Source: [Scytonema hofmanni] UTEX 2349 (GTDB taxonomy: Bacteria > Cyanobacteriota > Cyanobacteriia > Cyanobacteriales > Nostocaceae). From it: 64,000 nt of DNA. A program made the position numbers and the translations under genes. Below the pieces are notes generated by a model. It worked only from the letters and a program-made list of their open reading frames with translations. It had not been told where the DNA came from and searched no databases. Positions 51,831 through 60,050 of this stretch are shown one piece after another. How positions within the stretch are numbered: position 1 is the first letter of the stretch; the number at the start of each line of letters is the position of its first letter. The DNA is taken from the NCBI RefSeq assembly GCF_000582685.1, contig NZ_KK073768.1, positions 96,809 through 160,808 on the forward strand, given 5' to 3'.

Positions 51831-52625
51831 ATGTTCGGCGGAATTACTGGTTTAAAAGATCCCAAAAGCACAGATTGGGGAGAGCGGATGCTCAATACTG
51901 TTGCTAGCCAAACGATTCGCCATCTGTTTTCCCAAAGCGAGTCAGTAGAAGTCTTTGTGCGCTGCTATCCCTCCAGCAAACTGTTGCAAGGCAGCATTGA
52001 TAGCTTTAAAATGAACGCAACTGGCGTGGTGATTCGTAAAGATTTCCCCGCAGACGAAATTTCTGTGGAAACCGATGCTGTTTCGATTGATTTTAGCTCG
52101 GTTTTGGCTGGGAAACTAACTCTCAAGCAACCGACTCAAGCGATCGCTAAAGTCGTTTTATCAGAAGAAGGGATTAATTACTCTTTTAAGGCAGAACTGG
52201 TTAAAAAACGTCTGTTAAACCTCACCGTACCTGCCTTAACCGAATTATCTGGCGGCAATCCAGTATCTTTCCCAGAAATTCGGGTAGAATTATTGCCAGA
52301 AAATCGCCTGCGGATTTTTGCCAAGGCTGATTTAGGCGATCGCGAACTTGTACCTTTGGATATGACTGTAACTATAGCAGTTGAAAGGCGTCGGCGTGTT
52401 TCTTTTAAAGATCCCCAAATTGAACTTGATTCTGTACCAGAAGCGCAAAAGGAAATATCTAAAACCTTGAGCGTAGCACTGGCAGATATTTTGGATAATA
52501 TGGTCGATTTAGATCGCTTTGACTTGGATGGAATAAAAATGCGACTTAATCGTTTAGAAACTCAAGGGAAACAGTTGATTTTTAGTGGTTATGCTGAGGT
52601 TGAGCGCATCCCACGTACTGGTTAA
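51831..52625 (+). CDS. DUF2993 (LmeA-like) protein
   Basis: This 264-residue protein matches the cyanobacterial DUF2993 family: it starts MFGGITGLKDPKSTDWGERM, then LNTVASQTIRHLFSQ, with lipid-binding-like antiparallel strands (SVEVFVRCYPSSKLLQGSIDSF, VSIDFSSVLAGKLTLKQP, KQLIFSGYAEVERIPR). Actinobacterial relatives (LmeA) bind phospholipids in the cell envelope. No signal peptide is seen here, so localisation is unclear. It is monocistronic, about 155 bp after the RND permease. A MITE sits between its stop and a hairpin. Confidence 0.82.
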   Translation: MFGGITGLKDPKSTDWGERMLNTVASQTIRHLFSQSESVEVFVRCYPSSKLLQGSIDSFKMNATGVVIRKDFPADEISVETDAVSIDFSSVLAGKLTLKQPTQAIAKVVLSEEGINYSFKAELVKKRLLNLTVPALTELSGGNPVSFPEIRVELLPENRLRIFAKADLGDRELVPLDMTVTIAVERRRRVSFKDPQIELDSVPEAQKEISKTLSVALADILDNMVDLDRFDLDGIKMRLNRLETQGKQLIFSGYAEVERIPRTG

Positions 52626-52650
52626 TAGCCATTTCCAATTTTAGATTTAA

Positions 52651-52868
52651 TTAGGGCTTGCTGAATGAATGTGTAATCTAGTCCAGATAAGGGGTTTAAG
52701 CCTTTTTTCACCAAACAAGTGCACTTGTTTAACATCTAGAGTCTCAAAACCCTTGCACAATCAAAGCGCGATCGCTAGGTAAAGAAAGGAAACTGAGCAA
52801 CGAAACAACCATTTTGTAACCTGTGTGGCTTCTAGATTCGCTTTAAAGACTTATTCAGCAAGCCCTAA
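52651..52868. mobile_element. 218-bp MITE with 16-bp terminal inverted repeats
   Basis: Perfect terminal inverted repeats TTAGGGCTTGCTGAAT at both ends flank a non-coding interior. AATT (or TTAA) adjoins both ends as a probable target duplication. The inside holds the perfect palindrome AAACAAGTGCACTTGTTT near 52713. The sequence of the ends is like that of full-length cyanobacterial IS elements, which presumably supply the transposase. Confidence 0.85.
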
Positions 52869-52872
52869 TTAA

Positions 52873-52900
52873 ACGCCGTCTAGATGATTCTAGGCGGCGT
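52873..52900 (+). terminator. Hairpin displaced from DUF2993 gene by the MITE
   Basis: The stem ACGCCGTCTAGA/TCTAGGCGGCGT (one G-T pair) has a 4-base loop. Without the MITE it would lie about 25 bases after the DUF2993 stop, a normal terminator position. Confidence 0.6.
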
Positions 52901-53079
52901 TGTGATTAATAAGTTTATAGCAAATAATCGTGATTAAACGCAAAGGGACGCGAAGGTAAACGCAGAGGGACGCAAAGTCTTCGTTAAATATTTGGCTATG
53001 AAATACGTGTACTTATTTCATAATTTAGGAAAAGGGGCAAGGAAAATATTCACCTTTCCCCTTCATCCCAATTTTGACA

Positions 53080-53796
53080 TTAACCCAAATCAAAAAGCAA
53101 GATTTCTGCACCTACTTGAGTGCTGATTTCCAGTTGTTCTTCAACGATAATTTGTACACCATCGCCGGCTCTTAGTTCTTCACCATTTAAGGTTGCTATG
53201 CCTTGGGCTATTTGTAACCAAGCATAACGATGTGGTTTAACGTGATAATTTATCACATCACCAGGCTCTAAAACAGATGCGTATAAGTCAACATCTTGAT
53301 GAATTGTGACAGCACCATCGCGTCCATCTTTGGCAGCAATTAAGCGTAGTTTTCCGCGCTTTTCTTCAATAGGAAAAGCTTTTTGTTCATACCTTGGTTT
53401 TAAGCCTTGCTTATCAGGAAGAATCCAGATTTGCAGAAGGTGTACTGGATCAGTTTGTGAGTGATTGTATTCGCTGTGAGTGATGCCAGTACCCGCACTC
53501 ATGACTTGCGCTTCACCGGGAAGAATCACTGAACCTGTTCCTAAGCTGTCTTTATGCTCTAGCGCACCTTCTAGGACATATGTGAGAATTTCCATATCCC
53601 GATGACCGTGAGTACCAAAACCCGCACCTGGAACAATGCGATCGTCATTAATTACTCGCAGAGTGCGAAATCCCATGCGATTTGGATCGGAAAAACTCCC
53701 AAAAGAAAATGTATGGTAACTATCCAACCAACCAATTTTAGTGTGACCGCGTGCGTTCCTATCATGAATTAGATGGGTAACAGTATTTTGAGACAT
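53080..53796 (-). CDS. Pirin family protein
   Basis: This 238-residue bicupin has the pirin signature HDRNARGHTKIGWLDSYHTFSFGSF at the start (iron-site His) and GFGTHGHRDMEILTYVLEGALEHKDSLGTG, with three more ligands (HGH, E). The C-terminal cupin (RYAWLQIAQGIATLNGEEL) is also complete. Bacterial pirins are iron-dependent; some have quercetinase activity, others bind regulators. No specific role can be given. It is monocistronic. Confidence 0.9.
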   Translation of the reverse strand: MSQNTVTHLIHDRNARGHTKIGWLDSYHTFSFGSFSDPNRMGFRTLRVINDDRIVPGAGFGTHGHRDMEILTYVLEGALEHKDSLGTGSVILPGEAQVMSAGTGITHSEYNHSQTDPVHLLQIWILPDKQGLKPRYEQKAFPIEEKRGKLRLIAAKDGRDGAVTIHQDVDLYASVLEPGDVINYHVKPHRYAWLQIAQGIATLNGEELRAGDGVQIIVEEQLEISTQVGAEILLFDLG

Positions 53797-54362
53797 ACAT
53801 CAACCTCGTTTGTAATGATTTTTTATCTTAAAAAAGACAAGTTTTATTCTGTACCAGTCACGTATCAGCTAAGTCTTGGAATTGAGAACTGTTTAACCTG
53901 CTTGTTAACTATCTCAATAGTAACGGATGTATATTCAAAATGAAAAGTACGCACTAAAAAGTAACCTACTTCCCAAAAAGATACTGTATTTAATTGTTGG
54001 TTGATGGTTGTCAAAAATTACCACTAATCTTTCGCTCCTCGGCAGTCGCTCATGGGGAGGCATTGCGCTGCTGTTCAAAGTAGCGTCTCCCGGAACCCTT
54101 GAAGCACCTGCCATCAGCGATCGCTCGGAGGAAAAAATGTATTGAACGTTACAAACTTGATAAGAATAATAGCAAAAGTTGGTTATTTCTGTTTTAAGTG
54201 TCTTATATGTGCTTGCATTTTCTTAATTAAAGTGAAAATATCTTCGTGAGAACTGATTTCACAAAAATTCTACAGCGATCGCACAAATAAACTATCGCGA
54301 TAGCGGCTATTTTTTAGTCAAGCTGTAGATAATTTAATGTAATCCTAAATTGGAGAATACAG
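53797..54362. promoter_or_regulatory. Intergenic region with REP-like repeat
   Basis: This 566-bp divergent region lies between pirin and the 162-aa secreted protein. At about 54030-54135 it holds a GC-rich dispersed repeat (CTCATGGGGAGGCATTGCGC, then AGCGTCTCCCGGAACCC), flanked by AT-rich DNA. No gene is seen. A GGAG motif lies 9 bases before the ATG at 54363. Confidence 0.5.
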
Positions 54363-54851
54363 ATGAATCGTTTGCAATTGAACAGACTTCTAAAACTTGT
54401 ATGCTGCTGCTTTCTAATTGTCGGCTTCAGCTTTATTCAAGTAGCACCAAATGCTTCTGCTGATAGCAAGACAATATTGGAACTTAAAGATTCAAATGGT
54501 GCTGCGACTATTCTTTTAGACGGGAATAAGGGCAATATCAGTGCAGGTGGTGGTGGTCACGAAGGTGATTTACTTCTGCTAGACACAAATGCTAAAGTGT
54601 CTGTTCATCTTGATGGCGGTGGCAGTAACCTCGTATTAGGTGGCAACGATCACTATGGCGATGTTTCACTTCTTTCTAAAGAAGCTACAAATCGCATTGT
54701 GTTAGAAGCATACGACAGTACTGTTCGCTTGTTTAACGCTGCTGGTGAAGAGACTATTAAAATAGATGGCAACTCCGGTGATGTTTTGGTTTATGGAACC
54801 TCTTTCAAGAACTTGCTTCAGAGAATTGAGGCATTGGAGAACATTAAGTAA
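54363..54851 (+). CDS. Secreted beta-repeat protein, 162 aa
   Basis: The N-terminus is a clear signal peptide (LVCCCFLIVGFSFIQVAPNASA, cleavage near 34). The mature part is built of short imperfect repeats of the form x-I-x-L-D-G-x-x-G-x-I-x-x-G (ATILLDGNKGNISAGG, VSVHLDGGGSNLVLGG, ETIKIDGNSGDVLVYG), suggesting a small beta-solenoid or beta-prism. A C-terminal helix (FKNLLQRIEALENI) looks like a coiled-coil oligomerisation tail. This layout resembles phage-tail-like or adhesin modules. I do not recognise a named family. Confidence 0.65.
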   Translation: MNRLQLNRLLKLVCCCFLIVGFSFIQVAPNASADSKTILELKDSNGAATILLDGNKGNISAGGGGHEGDLLLLDTNAKVSVHLDGGGSNLVLGGNDHYGDVSLLSKEATNRIVLEAYDSTVRLFNAAGEETIKIDGNSGDVLVYGTSFKNLLQRIEALENIK

Positions 54852-55130
54852 TTCTCCGTATCAAGTCCGGTTAATCACTGACAAGATTATCTTGCGTTGT
54901 TAGTAATTAGTTTTTCTCTCCACAAAATACAAGTGATGGGGTAATTAAACCCTGCCTAACTCAAAGCTGAAGTTGAAATTAATCTCAACTCCAGTTTTGA
55001 GTTTTGACTGTTGACAGCCACAACCCATAATTATGCCAGAATTCTTTAGACATAGAAAGAATGTAGAGACGTAGCAATGCTACGTCTCTAGAAGTTCTGG
55101 ATAACGCATATTTAATTTTTACTTTTATGT

Positions 55131-56180
55131 CTAATGACGATGGTTATCAATGGTGCTGAATGTACCACCAAAAAGGCGATCGCGTATTGTGTCGTTCTGC
55201 AAAAAGTCATGAGGAAAACCAAGTTCAATTTGACTAACTTCGTTCAGACGTTGCAGATGTTCTGACGATAAACTGACATCTAAACAAGCTAAATTATCTT
55301 GAAATTGGCTTAACTTGCGGGCGCCAACAATGGGGATTATCACACCATTTTGATGACGCAACCAAGCGAGTGCAACTTGTGAAGGTGTGTGTCCAATTTC
55401 TTCGGCAACTTGAGTCACGACTTGCGCGATCGCTAAATTGCGTTCAGAAATACTTCCTCCTTCCGGACTTGCCAATCGTCCCTGTTCGCCGTTGCTACTA
55501 GGCTTATTATACTTCCCTGTCAGCACACCACCACCTAAAGGCGACCACGGTGTAACTGCCAAATCGAAGGCTTTTGCCATTGGTAACAAATCCCTTTCTG
55601 GTGTCCGCTGAAGTAAATTATACTCAATTTGCAATGCCACAAAAGGTGTCCAGCCATAAAATTGCGCCAGTGTGTTTGCTTGTGAGATAATCCAAGCAGG
55701 CGTGTCAGAAATGCCAACGTATAGTATTTTACCTTGCCGCACCAAATCATCAAGCGATCGCATAACTTCTTCAATCGGTGTCATGAAGTCCCAAGCGTGC
55801 AACCAAAATAAGTCAATATAGTCGGTATTCAAGCGTTTTAAACTGCCTTCTAACGACTGGATCATATTCTTGCGATGATTACCACTACCATTAGGATTAC
55901 CTTGGCGATCGTTCATCTGTAAAGGAAAAGAGTATTTCGTCGCAACTACAAAACGTTCTCGTTCCTTAGCGATCAACTCACCAAGGATTTTCTCGCTGCT
56001 ACCATCAGTGTAACCATTGGCAGTGTCAATAAAATTGCCTCCAGCTTCCACAAAAGCATCAAAAACCTTTTGGCTTTCGTCTTTGGAAGCACCCCAACCC
56101 CAATCTTCACCGAAAGTCATTGTTCCCAAGCAGAGTTCAGAGACTCTCAAACCGCTTTTGCCTAAGAGTTTGTATCTCAT
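55131..56180 (-). CDS. Aldo/keto reductase
   Basis: This 349-residue TIM-barrel NADPH-dependent oxidoreductase carries catalytic residues: Asp and Tyr in NFIDTANGYTDGSSE, Lys in VVATKYSF and His in LFWLHAWD. The C-terminal coenzyme-binding PIVGARKLSQFQDNL is present. The sequence resembles the YajO/Tas or potassium-channel beta-type branch. Substrate is unknown; roles in aldehyde detoxification are usual. It is monocistronic. Nothing is unusual. Confidence 0.9.
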   Translation of the reverse strand: MRYKLLGKSGLRVSELCLGTMTFGEDWGWGASKDESQKVFDAFVEAGGNFIDTANGYTDGSSEKILGELIAKERERFVVATKYSFPLQMNDRQGNPNGSGNHRKNMIQSLEGSLKRLNTDYIDLFWLHAWDFMTPIEEVMRSLDDLVRQGKILYVGISDTPAWIISQANTLAQFYGWTPFVALQIEYNLLQRTPERDLLPMAKAFDLAVTPWSPLGGGVLTGKYNKPSSNGEQGRLASPEGGSISERNLAIAQVVTQVAEEIGHTPSQVALAWLRHQNGVIIPIVGARKLSQFQDNLACLDVSLSSEHLQRLNEVSQIELGFPHDFLQNDTIRDRLFGGTFSTIDNHRH

Positions 56181-56319
56181 TACTATTTATTCACCGATAC
56201 TATTGTCTTATTAAAAATATCAAAATTTTGCTTTCTGGAGGAAGATTAATTAGTATAAATTAGGGAAATAATTTTCATACTTAGGCAGTATTGACAAAAT
56301 TTCCTCAGTTGAGAAATAT

Positions 56320-56400
56320 AAATTCAGGACGAAAATTTATCATAAAAACTCTGCGTCACTCTGCGCTTACCTCCGCGCTCCTTTGCGTTAAAAAACGCAC
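56320..56400. repeat. ACTCTGCGTCACTCTGCGCT dispersed repeat
   Basis: The sequence AAAATTTATCATAAAAACTC TGCGTCACTCTGCGCTTACC and on to CTTTGCGTTAAAAA recurs at 57750-57820 and in part at 6855-6890 and 25265-25330. It is an intergenic repeat of unknown origin, here directly before the DCC gene. Confidence 0.7.
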
Positions 56401-56459
56401 TCGTTCTTTATGCGATCGCTGTACTTCGACTAATATAAAAAAAACAATCCGCAAATTTT

Positions 56460-56864
56460 ATGAATTATTATGTTATCTACGACGGTAATTGCAATCTTTG
56501 CGTTACTTTAGTGCAACTTTTAGAAACTTTAGATCAAGGAAAGCTGTTTCGCTACACTTCTATGCAAGATGAGGAAACACTTCAAAAGTGGGGAATCACG
56601 GCTATTGATTGCGAACAGGGAATGATTTTGATTGATGAAAACGCACCGGAAAGACGCTGGCAAGGTAGTGCGGCAGCAGAAGAAATTGGACGATTATTGC
56701 CGCTAGGTAGCGTATTTGTGGATGCGTATCGGGCATTACCGGCAGTGAAATGGGTAGGCGATCGCTTTTACGAACAAATCCGCGATAACCGCTATACTTT
56801 ATTTGGTAAGCGTTCTAGTACCTATCAATCAGCATATTGTGTTGATGATAGCTGTCAAAAATAG
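56460..56864 (+). CDS. DCC-family thiol-disulfide oxidoreductase (DUF393)
   Basis: This 134-residue protein with N-terminal YDGNCNLC is the DGxCxLC motif of the DCC family (the two Cys form the thioredoxin-like redox pair, residues about 11-14). DEETLQKWGI and the GSVFVDAYRALPAVKWVGDRFYEQIRDNRY C-terminal block also fit. Length is normal. Its physiological partner is unknown. Confidence 0.85.
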   Translation: MNYYVIYDGNCNLCVTLVQLLETLDQGKLFRYTSMQDEETLQKWGITAIDCEQGMILIDENAPERRWQGSAAAEEIGRLLPLGSVFVDAYRALPAVKWVGDRFYEQIRDNRYTLFGKRSSTYQSAYCVDDSCQK

Positions 56865-56913
56865 ATGCTATAATCAGCCCTTTAATATGAGCGGTGAACC
56901 GCTCACTACAAAC

Positions 56914-57351
56914 TTACTTATCAGTCTGCTGATTGAACACTTCTAAAATGTGTCGGCAAAACTGTTTTAGCTTTTCCTCTATTTCTGGGGAAGGTTCAGA
57001 TATACCAACACAACTCCAATTATCCACCGTAGAAAGTCGCCATACTTCACCTCGATGGTCAAATCCTGCGACTTCGACACCGATCGCTCGACGTAAGTTA
57101 TTGATCGGATCTTGATAAAATCGGATTTGAATTAGTATACTGCGACTGCGCCAAGATTTGCTGATACCAGGAAAGTGAAAGCCGATATCTATGGAGTCTG
57201 GATCGACTAATTCCCTGGTTTCTGGGTCATTCTTCCAGGGTTTGAGATCCGATCTTGCATCAGGAAACTCAAATTTGAACAAGTTAACTACCGTCGCAAT
57301 ATTACTAGCAAGTTGAACGTTTGTTGCCTGTTCAGATGCATTCACGCTCAT
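56914..57351 (-). CDS. Hypothetical protein, 145 aa
   Basis: This 145-residue soluble protein has alpha-beta character: an N-terminal helix (NIATVVNLFKFEF), a Pro/Asp-rich middle (LKPWKNDPETRELVDPDSIDIGFHFPG), then strands with WRSRSILIQIRFYQD and IGVEVAGFDHRGEVWRLSTV, and a C-terminal helix (KLKQFCRHILEVFNQ). I see no catalytic motif. I think it belongs to a cyanobacterial family of unknown function. It is convergent with the DCC gene. Confidence 0.6.
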   Translation of the reverse strand: MSVNASEQATNVQLASNIATVVNLFKFEFPDARSDLKPWKNDPETRELVDPDSIDIGFHFPGISKSWRSRSILIQIRFYQDPINNLRRAIGVEVAGFDHRGEVWRLSTVDNWSCVGISEPSPEIEEKLKQFCRHILEVFNQQTDK

Positions 57352-57418
57352 CCACTCCTATTTATCTGTTTTGTATAGGTAATTATCTAAATGCATTTAT
57401 GCGATCGCTAATAAAATA

Positions 57419-57518
57419 ATGTCCGTTTAATTAACATTAATAAAAACATCGGAACCGTCGTAGAGACGTTCCGCCGGAACGTCTTTACAGTATATGTGAT
57501 TTGTCAGACATGATATAA
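57419..57518. repeat. About 100-bp MITE-like element, copy B
   Basis: The near-exact reverse complement of copy A (303-404), about 57 kb away, including the central GTAGAGACGTTCCGCCGGAA palindrome. See copy A for the structure. Confidence 0.7.
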
Positions 57519-57578
57519 AATAGTAAATCAAATAGCAGTTACAATAAATGGTATCACTATTTAGTTGTAAATATTCCG

Positions 57579-57737
57579 ATGGAACGCGAAGCCGTAACAA
57601 TCCGTTTTCCGGCTGACTTGCTTGTTAAAGCCAAGAAACTAAAATTCGTCAGCGAATCCTTGAATGATTTAGTAGTTGAGGCTTTGACTCGTGAAGTACG
57701 ACATCGGAGGGGATGGGCAGTATTGTGTTTAGTATAA
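57579..57737 (+). CDS. Small ribbon-helix-helix-like protein, possibly truncated
   Basis: This is a 52-residue frame: MEREAVTIRFPADLLVKAKK, LKFVSESLNDLVVEALTREVRHRRGW. The strand-helix-helix order with TIRFPADLL and SLNDLVVEAL is typical of CopG/RHH-type antitoxins, though those usually continue for 20-30 more residues. The last residues (AVLCLV) look unrelated, suggesting a frame shift or truncation near the end. No toxin gene follows. The MITE copy B lies just upstream. Confidence 0.5.
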   Translation: MEREAVTIRFPADLLVKAKKLKFVSESLNDLVVEALTREVRHRRGWAVLCLV

Positions 57738-57836
57738 CAAAAGCATAAATTCATGACGAAAATTTCTCACAAAAACTCTGCGTCACTCTGCGCTTACCTC
57801 CGCGTTCCTTTGCGTTAAAAATGTCAAATATAAACA

Positions 57837-58250
57837 ATGCTGCAAATTTCCAACCAAGTAATCATCCCTGATAGTGATATCGAGCTTAGTGCTATTCGTT
57901 CCCAAGGTGCAGGAGGTCAAAATGTCAACAAAGTGTCCACTGCGATACATTTGCGCTTCAATATTGGTACTTCATCCCTACCGGATTTTTATAAAGAACA
58001 ACTTTTAAAATTGAGCGATCGACGCATCACTCAGGAGGGAGTTGTTGTTATCAAAGCCCAAGAACACCGAACCCAGGAGAAGAACAAAGAAGAGGCTTTA
58101 AAACGACTTCAAGAACTCATTAAAAGCGTCGCAGTGTTACCCCGAAAACGCAAACCAACCAAACCGACTCGCAGCTCTCAAAGAAAACGTCTCGATAGCA
58201 AAACCAAGCGAGGACAGCTTAAGTCCATTAGAGGACAGATTGAGGATTGA
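57837..58250 (+). CDS. arfB: Alternative ribosome-rescue factor ArfB
   Basis: This 137-residue protein has the peptidyl-tRNA hydrolase loop GGQ (residues 26-28, in RSQGAGGQNVNKVSTAIHLR) of the release-factor class but no codon-recognition domain. The C-terminal basic tail (RKRKPTKPTRSSQRKRL, then TKRGQLKSIRGQ) is what inserts into the empty mRNA channel of stalled ribosomes. Length is normal. ArfB frees ribosomes stalled on non-stop mRNA as backup for tmRNA. An IS remnant begins at its stop codon. Confidence 0.92.
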   Translation: MLQISNQVIIPDSDIELSAIRSQGAGGQNVNKVSTAIHLRFNIGTSSLPDFYKEQLLKLSDRRITQEGVVVIKAQEHRTQEKNKEEALKRLQELIKSVAVLPRKRKPTKPTRSSQRKRLDSKTKRGQLKSIRGQIED

Positions 58251-58454
58251 AATTTATTCTTCATTGCTATGTGTCGAGCGATCGCTCGTTCAATAACAAC
58301 TGATGGAATAGCAATTTCTAAGGCTTTGAGGACTATACCTGATTCGACCACTGGTGAAATCAAAGAGAATTCTTTGAGTTGCATTAGAGATCAATACACT
58401 CAGGCGACAAGCATCAGTTTAGCTCGTTTTGTGCTTAACCGAACCGTATTTGCC
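58251..58454 (-). pseudogene. IS4-like transposase remnant with terminal repeat
   Basis: A minus-strand frame starting with ATG at 58384 encodes LKEFSLISPVVESGIVLKAL and EIAIPSVVIERAIARH, which resemble the N-terminus of IS4-family transposases from cyanobacteria. Similarity ends near 58260. The outer end at 58436-58453 (CTTAACCGAACCGTATTT) is the same IS-end sequence as at 6276 and 16371. The remainder of the element is missing. Confidence 0.55.
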
Positions 58455-58669
58455 TAAGCACAGCAATTTTTACTTTTGTCAACTAGCTATTGATAGTTTT
58501 ACTGATAAATATTTCGTTATAAAGTTTACCCAGAGTTTAAAAAGTTTATTTACTCACAGAGTCCGCAGTCAATACTACCAATGTAGGGTAATTAGTTATT
58601 TCTATTTTACCTGCATGGGGCTTGCTCATCCTCTGAATATGCTACACCAGAGACGCAATTAGGAAAATA

Positions 58670-59599
58670 ATGATAAGAAAATCTTTCAGTACGGATAAGA
58701 GGCAAGAAAAACGGTTGTGGGGCAAGACCAGCAGGTTGCTAACCACCATTAGTCTTAGTATAGCATCGTCGGTCGTCACACTGTCTGTCGCCTTGACAGA
58801 TAAGAGCAGTGTGGCTCAGACGACTAGCTCCTCTTCGTCCGCAGACTTTTTGAAAAAGGAAGTTCTTCCGCCACTGGGAGCAAATAACCCTGACTGCCGA
58901 CCAGATGCAGATCATCCTGTGCCAGTGGTGCTAGTACATGGAACTGCCCTGGTCGCGGCTGACTGGGATGTACTATCTCCCCTGCTGGCAGCTAAAGGCT
59001 ACTGCGTATACGCCTTGAACTATGGCAACCGTGCGACAAATGATATCAAAGATTCGGCTCAAGAACTCAAGGTGTTCGTGGATAACGTGTTGGCTCTAAC
59101 AGGAGCCAGTAAGGTCTCTATCGTCGGTCACAGTCAGGGCGGGATGATGCCCCGCTACTATATCAAGTTTCTCGGTGGCGCGAATAAGGTTGACGACTTG
59201 ATCGGGCTTTCCCCTTCCAACTACGGCTCTACGGCACCAAATCTGACGGCTTCTCTTATATGCCTTAGAGTGAGTTTTCCTCTTTCAGGTCCAGCTTGCA
59301 CGCAGCAATCGCAAGGCTCGCCATTCCTCACAGAGCTGAACGCGGGTGATGATGCTCCAGGACCTGTCTCCTACACAGTAGTCGGCACTAAGTTCGACGA
59401 GATTATAGTTCCCTACACGAATAACTTTTTAAGATCGACGTCCGAGCGGGTAAGGAACATCACCTTGCAGGACTACTATCCGCTAGACCTCACAGAACAC
59501 GCATATATAAATAAAGACCTTAACGCTTTCAAGTTTGTCTATGACGCACTTGCCAACCCAGGTCCAGCGAATCCTGAAAGGGCAATCAGCGGATACTAA
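58670..59599 (+). CDS. Secreted triacylglycerol lipase-type alpha/beta hydrolase
   Basis: This 309-residue exported protein has a long signal peptide (basic start, hydrophobic TISLSIASSVVTLSVAL at about 26-42, cleavage near VAQ). The lipase core shows VPVVLVHGTA (oxyanion, 84-93), the nucleophile elbow GHSQGG with Ser155, and a late acid/His pair (VVGTKFDEIIVPY, LTEHAY). The style is that of actinobacterial-type class 2 lipases. Codon use is visibly more G+C-rich than most neighbours, suggesting transfer. It is followed after about 80 bp by the double-glycine peptide gene on the same strand. Confidence 0.85.
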   Translation: MIRKSFSTDKRQEKRLWGKTSRLLTTISLSIASSVVTLSVALTDKSSVAQTTSSSSSADFLKKEVLPPLGANNPDCRPDADHPVPVVLVHGTALVAADWDVLSPLLAAKGYCVYALNYGNRATNDIKDSAQELKVFVDNVLALTGASKVSIVGHSQGGMMPRYYIKFLGGANKVDDLIGLSPSNYGSTAPNLTASLICLRVSFPLSGPACTQQSQGSPFLTELNAGDDAPGPVSYTVVGTKFDEIIVPYTNNFLRSTSERVRNITLQDYYPLDLTEHAYINKDLNAFKFVYDALANPGPANPERAISGY

Positions 59600-59665
59600 A
59601 AGGCAATGATGTCGTACATCTGGCTTTTAGAGCTTCTGGTCTTGACCATGTAATATTATCTATCG

Positions 59666-59671
59666 AAGGAG
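59666..59671 (+). promoter_or_regulatory. Ribosome-binding site of peptide gene
   Basis: AAGGAG lies 9 bases before the ATG at 59681. It is a near-consensus site, strongly supporting that the 74-aa peptide frame is translated. Confidence 0.75.
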
Positions 59672-59680
59672 TATAACAAT

Positions 59681-59905
59681 ATGCTGCACAAACATGCGCG
59701 GAAGTTAAAGGTGGAGGATTTAGAGGTTTTCGACGAAATCGAGAAAGAACTAACAGACGAGGAATTGCTTCAGGTGTGTGGTGGTGCTTCACCTAGTCTG
59801 GAGGACGTATTTTCTGCGCCTTCACAGTTAGCGGATTACACATTGAACCTGCTGGAAGGATATGGATCGGGCTTATCCGGCATCCTAAAATACTTAGTTA
59901 GGTAA
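59681..59905 (+). CDS. Double-glycine leader peptide, candidate bacteriocin/RiPP precursor
   Basis: This 74-residue peptide has an acidic leader (VEDLEVFDEIEKELTDEELL) ending in VCGG, the pattern of double-glycine leaders cut by C39-peptidase ABC exporters. Cleavage after Gly35 would release a 39-residue core, ASPSLEDVFSAP...KYLVR. The core has no Cys; it has an amphipathic C-terminal half with GYGSGLSG (a GxxxG motif as in two-peptide bacteriocins) and a basic end. No modification enzyme, exporter or immunity gene is seen nearby, so the transport machinery would be elsewhere. It stands 80 bp after the lipase gene, same strand, with its own RBS. Confidence 0.65.
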   Translation: MLHKHARKLKVEDLEVFDEIEKELTDEELLQVCGGASPSLEDVFSAPSQLADYTLNLLEGYGSGLSGILKYLVR

Positions 59906-59919
59906 GGAACTTTGACCAA

Positions 59920-60050
59920 AAAAGGATGAAGGATAAAGGATGAAAAAAAGGAAAAAATAATTTCCTTTCACGCATTTAATTCTTTTTTCCAAATTTTATA
60001 CTTCATACTTCATCCTTTTATTGATGGGGTTTACTTTATACTTCATACTT
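59920..60050. repeat. AAGGATGAA / TTCATCCTT tandem-repeat fold-back
   Basis: AAAAAAGGATGAAGGATAAA units face CATACTTCATCCTTTTATTG and CTTCATACTT units about 60 bases on, forming a long imperfect hairpin between the convergent peptide and methyltransferase genes. It can serve as terminator for both. Confidence 0.7.
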
